Positions 63,124-64,000 of a DNA stretch of 64,000 bases are shown piece after piece. This DNA comes from Rallus limicola (Eukaryota > Chordata > Aves > Gruiformes > Rallidae): positions 58,032,179-58,096,178 of the forward strand of contig JAKCOZ010000003.1 of assembly GCA_022605955.1 (NCBI GenBank). Reading direction: 5' to 3'. How positions within the stretch are numbered: position 1 is the stretch's first letter; every line of letters begins with the position of its first letter. The translations under genes and the position numbers were made by a program. The notes below the pieces were generated by a model, which searched no databases, was not told where the DNA came from, and worked only from the letters and a program-made list of their open reading frames with translations.

Positions 63124-64000
63124 CTCATAAAATGGTTTGGGTTGGAAGGAACCTCAAGTATCATCTAGTCACACGCCCCTGCCATGGGTATGGACACCCT
63201 CCACTAACCCCATCCAGCCTGGCCTCGAACACTGCCAGGGAGGGGGCAGCCACAGCTTCCCTGGGCAGCCTGTGCCAGGGCCTCACCGGTGACCCTCACA
63301 GGGAAGAATTTTTTCCTGATGTCTAATATAAATCTGACCTCTTTGTTTAAACCCTTTACACCTCATCCTATCACTGCCATCCCTGATAAAAAAAGTTCCT
63401 CTCCAGCTTTCCTGTAGGCCCCTTTACATGCTGGAAGCCTGCAATAAGACCTCCCTGCACCTTTCTCTTCTCCAGGCTGAACAAGTACAACTCTCTCAGC
63501 CTGTCCTCGTAAGAAGAGTGCTCCAGCCCTCTGATCGTTTTCGTGGCCTCCCTGGACTCATTCCTACAGCTCTATCCTGCCTGTACTGAGGACCACTGGA
63601 GAACAGGATGCAGTACTCCAGGCAGCATCTCACCAGAGCCCAGGGGCGGAATCACCTCCTCTGACCTGCTGGTCACGCTGGTTTTGATGCAGCCCTGATA
63701 CATCTGGCTTTCTGGGTTGCAGCATGCAACTGACAGCTCATGTTGAGCCTTATATGAACGCAGCCTCCAAGTTCTCCTCAGGCTGCTCTCAATCCACTCT
63801 CTGCTCAGCCTGCATCCATGCTTAAGGTTGTGCTGGCCCATGTGCAGAACACTATACTTGGCCTTGTTGAACCTCATAAGGTGTGCATGGGCCCACCTCT
63901 CAAGTCTGTCCAGGTCCCCCTGGACAGCATCTCTTGACAGTACTTGATGATCTTACAGGTCTTCTCCCACTTTTAAGGTTCTATGATTCCCTCCAGCTTG
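63124..64000 (-). mobile_element. CR1 LINE copy running off the right edge, with a nested insertion
   Basis: A minus-oriented CR1. It begins with a degenerate terminal octamer (CTCATAAAATGG), then TTTGGGTTGGAAGGAACC, GAACACTGCCAGGGAGGGG, TCTTCTCCAGGCTGAACAAG, AACTCTCTCAGCCTGTCCTC, GGATGCAGTACTCCAGGCAG, TACTTGGCCTTGTTGAACC and TGTCCAGGTCCCCCTGGACA. It is interrupted at 63936-63988 by a short CR1 tail of opposite orientation and then resumes with CCCTCCAGCTTG up to the edge. The minus-strand frame 63877-63572 (RFNKAKYSVLHMGQ) is its ORF2. The visible part is about 825 bp without the insertion. Confidence 0.94.
63936..63988 (+). mobile_element. 53-bp CR1 3' tail nested inside another CR1
   Basis: TACTTGATGATCTTACAGGT followed by CTTCTCCCACTTTTAAGG and TTCTATGATT is the last about 50 bp of a CR1 in + orientation, ending in one terminal octamer. 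It separates two parts of the host CR1 (TGGACAGCATCTCTT and CCCTCCAGCTTG) that are adjacent in other copies. It is thus an extremely 5'-truncated insertion. Confidence 0.8.

Larger units (their letters stand above)
43928..64000 (-). other. WDR70: WDR70 intron, 3' part only (at least 20 kb)
   Basis: This is intronic sequence before the exon at 43927; the preceding exon is outside the window. I searched the minus strand for the expected acidic (GAA/GAG-rich) coding run and saw none. It contains CR1 fragments at 50985-52545, 55540-56100, 56192-56829 and 63124-64000, an unidentified GC-rich block (52546-53110) and an A-rich tract (46599-46640). Stretches 43.9-50.9 kb, 53.1-55.5 kb and 56.9-63.1 kb are AT-rich with only short chance ORFs. 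Confidence 0.75.

Overview
The window looks like avian nuclear DNA. It is AT-rich, intron-dominated vertebrate sequence, and it carries many CR1 LINE fragments of the bird type, with 3' ends of the form TTGGGTTGGAAGG / ATTCTATG or ATTCTGTG read on one strand or the other. The only gene I can support is WDR70 (WD repeat domain 70) on the minus strand. In chicken WDR70 is on chromosome Z, so Z linkage is a reasonable inference, but nothing in the window proves it. I cannot name the species.

Five consecutive internal exons of WDR70 are present, in transcript order 43927-43868, 39323-39190, 34239-34086, 32309-32233 and 7026-6852. They total exactly 600 nt (200 codons), join in one frame with compatible phases (0/0, 0/2, 2/0, 0/2, 2/0), and each has an AG acceptor and a GT donor. 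They encode the start of the WD40 propeller. The acidic N-terminal region and first exons lie upstream (beyond 64000), and the rest of the propeller and C-terminus lie downstream (left of position 1). The introns between the exons are about 4.5, 4.9, 1.8 and 25.2 kb. The flanking incomplete introns cover at least 20 kb on the right and 6.8 kb on the left.

Everything else is intronic. The main identifiable content is CR1: about 15 fragments, roughly 7.5 kb or 12% of the window. They range from old and degraded (8384-8572, 16646-17625, 33812-33995) to one that still has an open C-terminal ORF2 frame (56192-56829). Clusters show repeated insertion: three pieces at 30.2-31.5 kb, two abutting pieces at 41.0-41.7 kb, a head-to-head pair at 55.5-56.8 kb, and a 53-bp CR1 3' end inside another CR1 at 63.94 kb. 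There are also homopolymers, an AT microsatellite, a 58-bp polypurine tract, three short tandem duplications, and a poly-A run 26 nt after an AATAAA that could mark a retrocopy.

I found no RNA gene, CRISPR array, operon or new biological system. Two GC-richer stretches (3735-4215 and 52546-53110) and one 146-codon open frame (9038-9478) are left unidentified.
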